64,000 nt of DNA from Coleophoma eucalyptorum (taxonomy: Eukaryota; Ascomycota; Leotiomycetes; Helotiales; Dermateaceae): the NCBI GenBank assembly GCA_026120035.1, contig JALRME010000004.1, positions 310,001 to 374,000 on the forward strand, given 5' to 3'. A program made the translations under genes and the position numbers. Below the pieces are notes generated by a model. That model had not been told where the DNA came from. It saw nothing but the letters and a program-made list of their open reading frames with translations, and did no database searches. Below are positions 62,153-64,000 of this stretch, piece by piece. Every line of letters begins with the position of its first letter. The stretch's first letter is position 1.

Positions 62153-63139
62153 AAGTACTGTTTCAATCCGGTCTTAATCAAGCCTATTCATGATGTTGGC
62201 CTTTGTATGCGGACATGCCATAGAGTGAAACTAAACTTTATGCGCCGAGCGGATCAACTTATCCGCGTTCTGACTATCACAACTGTGTGTTAACAGAAGA
62301 ATCCATTGGGCCTATTTTTCGCGTATGGTTTCAGCCAACTTCTTGATTCCTTTGCATCTCTTTCGGAGGGAATCCAAAATTTGAGCCCGGCAGCAAGTTG
62401 GGAATCATGCAAAAGCGGGGTTACTAAAATGACTCGCCCAGAAAGACAGGGCCCTTGGTTACAGTCTATCTACTTGCTTGATTCCTTATCTGTACTACTC
62501 TACTACCTTTGCTATCTACAGGAGTTAAGGAAAGAATCAAAAATCAAGAAGAGGGGCAAGCAACCATTCTGGTTTCCTGCGTCTCGCCTATTAAAAGGGG
62601 TGGAAGTTTAGCGAGCAGAGGCTGAATAACAGCAGCATGTGGTGGTGCCTTGACTCACCGAAGCACCGCACTTCTCTCTGCCTAGTTCCCATGGCTTTGG
62701 TTTTTTCACTATTTATGCTTCCTGCTCTGATCATGTATAACTCACTTGTGTGCTTTGACGGTGCTGATTGTCCATGTTGGAGCCACTGGTGCAATTTCTC
62801 AATTTAACATATATTTGTTGTAGCAGGCAGGCACTCCTCCCTTACCTTAGTGTATGAGTTTCAGCTTACCGTATACGAAGTAAAAAGGGCATTATCGTTG
62901 TGAGCATCGCAAGTTAATCGTAATTTGCCTCAGGTTGCCAGTGTACATTGTGGTGTGGAAAGGACGACTCTAGAACTACGCGGCTGGACAACTCAAGTCG
63001 TCACGGTTACCTGCTGTCATAAACGACGCGGCTATGCCTTCCCTCTAGATTGTAATACCAAAGCAAACAGAACCCCAGTTCCTGACGAAAGTCCTGTTTT
63101 GACAACGCAACAGAATTCTGCAGGCGACAGACTACATTC
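62153..63139. other. Spacer without supported gene
   Basis: Frames at 62306-62611 and 62925-63257 (+) show no motif and no credible start context. The right end probably contains the promoter or 5' exons of the gene cut by the window edge. Confidence 0.45.
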
Positions 63140-63224
63140 ATGGTTTCTTTACCCCCGGAAGCAGGTCCTTCTTTATCGCCAGAATCTTATAAGGCAGACA
63201 ACGAGAATATATGATATTTTCAAG

Positions 63225-64000
63225 GTGGTACTTGGCACGAGGTCAGCGATGTCGTGAGCAATCTTGACCAGATCTCAGACCAGGAAAATTCCTCTCACAG
63301 CCGTCGAAAATCTGCGGATCTTGCCAGGGCTCACTCAGCCTCTTCATTATATGCTAACGGTGTATTCCATGAGTCTAAGAATCGGTCCAGCAAAGCTTTA
63401 GCTCCCACACAAGTTTCCACGCGTTATGAATCTTATTCCCAACTGGACTCGCCGACATCGACATGCGCTATCCCTCTTTTCCCACCCGTCACAAACATAT
63501 TCTCAATTCCACGACTTCCTCGTTATCATTCACATCCCATCGACAGCATCGGAGAACAGCTGCCAATATCGCCTCCGCATCCTGTTAGTGATTTAATCAT
63601 GGCGTCAGGCCAAGAATCTACGCCGTGGACCAGTAACTGTTCGCCTACACAATCTTCGTCTTCTGGTCAGACACCCCAGCATGGAAAGACTTTCAAGCGC
63701 AAAGCAGACTTGAACTCTAACGACTCCGAGGCGAAGAGAGCAAAGCTGGAGCCAGAACATGGTCCAGCTGGTAGTCTGGATGAGCAATGGCTATCAGATT
63801 TCGACCCCGGACCAGTTCCCAATGATGTAAGTTGTGCTTTCTTGTCATGCTCTTCGATTAGTGGCACTAATATAACATTTCAGATGATAGAGTTCTTCAA
63901 TTTCATGCCTCCAAGTGAGGCGCAGGATTTCCTCACGTTTGGTGCCAATCAAATTGTGTGGGACGCCATCAATAACGGTTGGGGAGAACTGAAAATAATA
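63225..64000 (+). CDS. Unrecognised nuclear-type protein, 5' part (runs off window)
   Basis: I do not recognise the family. A + strand frame is open from about 63215 to 63826, then a clean 57-base intron (GTAAGT..TTTCAG) leads to an exon at 63884 that continues past the edge (MIEFFNFMPPSEAQDF). The protein is Ser/Pro/Thr-rich and has a basic segment (FKRKADLNSND, then AKRAKLE) that could be a nuclear signal. The first in-frame Met of this open stretch is at 63599. An upstream exon starting at 63140 could be joined with a weak donor (GTCCTT) and the acceptor TTTTCAAG ending at 63224, so the 5' end is unresolved. A regulator or chromatin-associated protein is possible but not shown. Confidence 0.5.

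Overview
The window is nuclear DNA of a filamentous ascomycete (Pezizomycotina). The evidence is short spliceosomal introns of about 45-60 bases with GT..AG ends in most genes, and typical Pezizomycotina families: a large NRPS, a Zn2Cys6 regulator, a CYP505 fused P450-reductase, a HET-domain protein, GH18/GH43/GH2 enzymes and MFS/OPT transporters. I could join exons in frame for every multi-exon gene that lies wholly inside the window, and exon coordinates are given in the entries. The exact class is not decidable by eye.

Layout. 1-8887: 3' part of an intronless multimodular NRPS ending in a thioester reductase domain; its 5' end lies off the window. 9884-17441: a Zn2Cys6 regulator, divergent from a small NAD(P)-binding reductase across a CCAAT-rich promoter, then an OPT transporter. 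With the NRPS these could form a secondary-metabolite cluster. 19283-29649: an asparaginase, a stand-alone glycosyltransferase-like protein, a WD40 protein and a secreted GH43 enzyme, separated by AT-rich spacers that may hold decayed elements. 29650-37788: a bacterial-type flavin monooxygenase in six exons, a four-helix membrane protein and a CYP505 fatty-acid hydroxylase. 37789-41980: a 4.2 kb gap with no supported gene, but with a degenerate ~78-base repeat and two minisatellites. 41981-50218: a secreted protein with two duplicated cysteine modules, a HET protein and a GH18 chitinase.

50792-58780 is the clearest functional unit: an MFS sugar permease transcribed divergently from a LacZ-type GH2 beta-galactosidase. 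This is the uptake-plus-hydrolysis arrangement of the yeast LAC12-LAC4 pair, and the shared 2.45 kb region holds a run of four CreA-type motifs. The right end holds housekeeping genes (a LUC7 family U1 snRNP protein divergent from GPI16/PIG-T) and the 5' part of an unrecognised nuclear-type protein cut by the window edge.

I saw no CRISPR, rRNA or convincing tRNA. The candidates for novelty are the reductive-release NRPS with its neighbours, the lactose-type gene pair, the duplicated secreted protein and the stand-alone glycosyltransferase-like protein.
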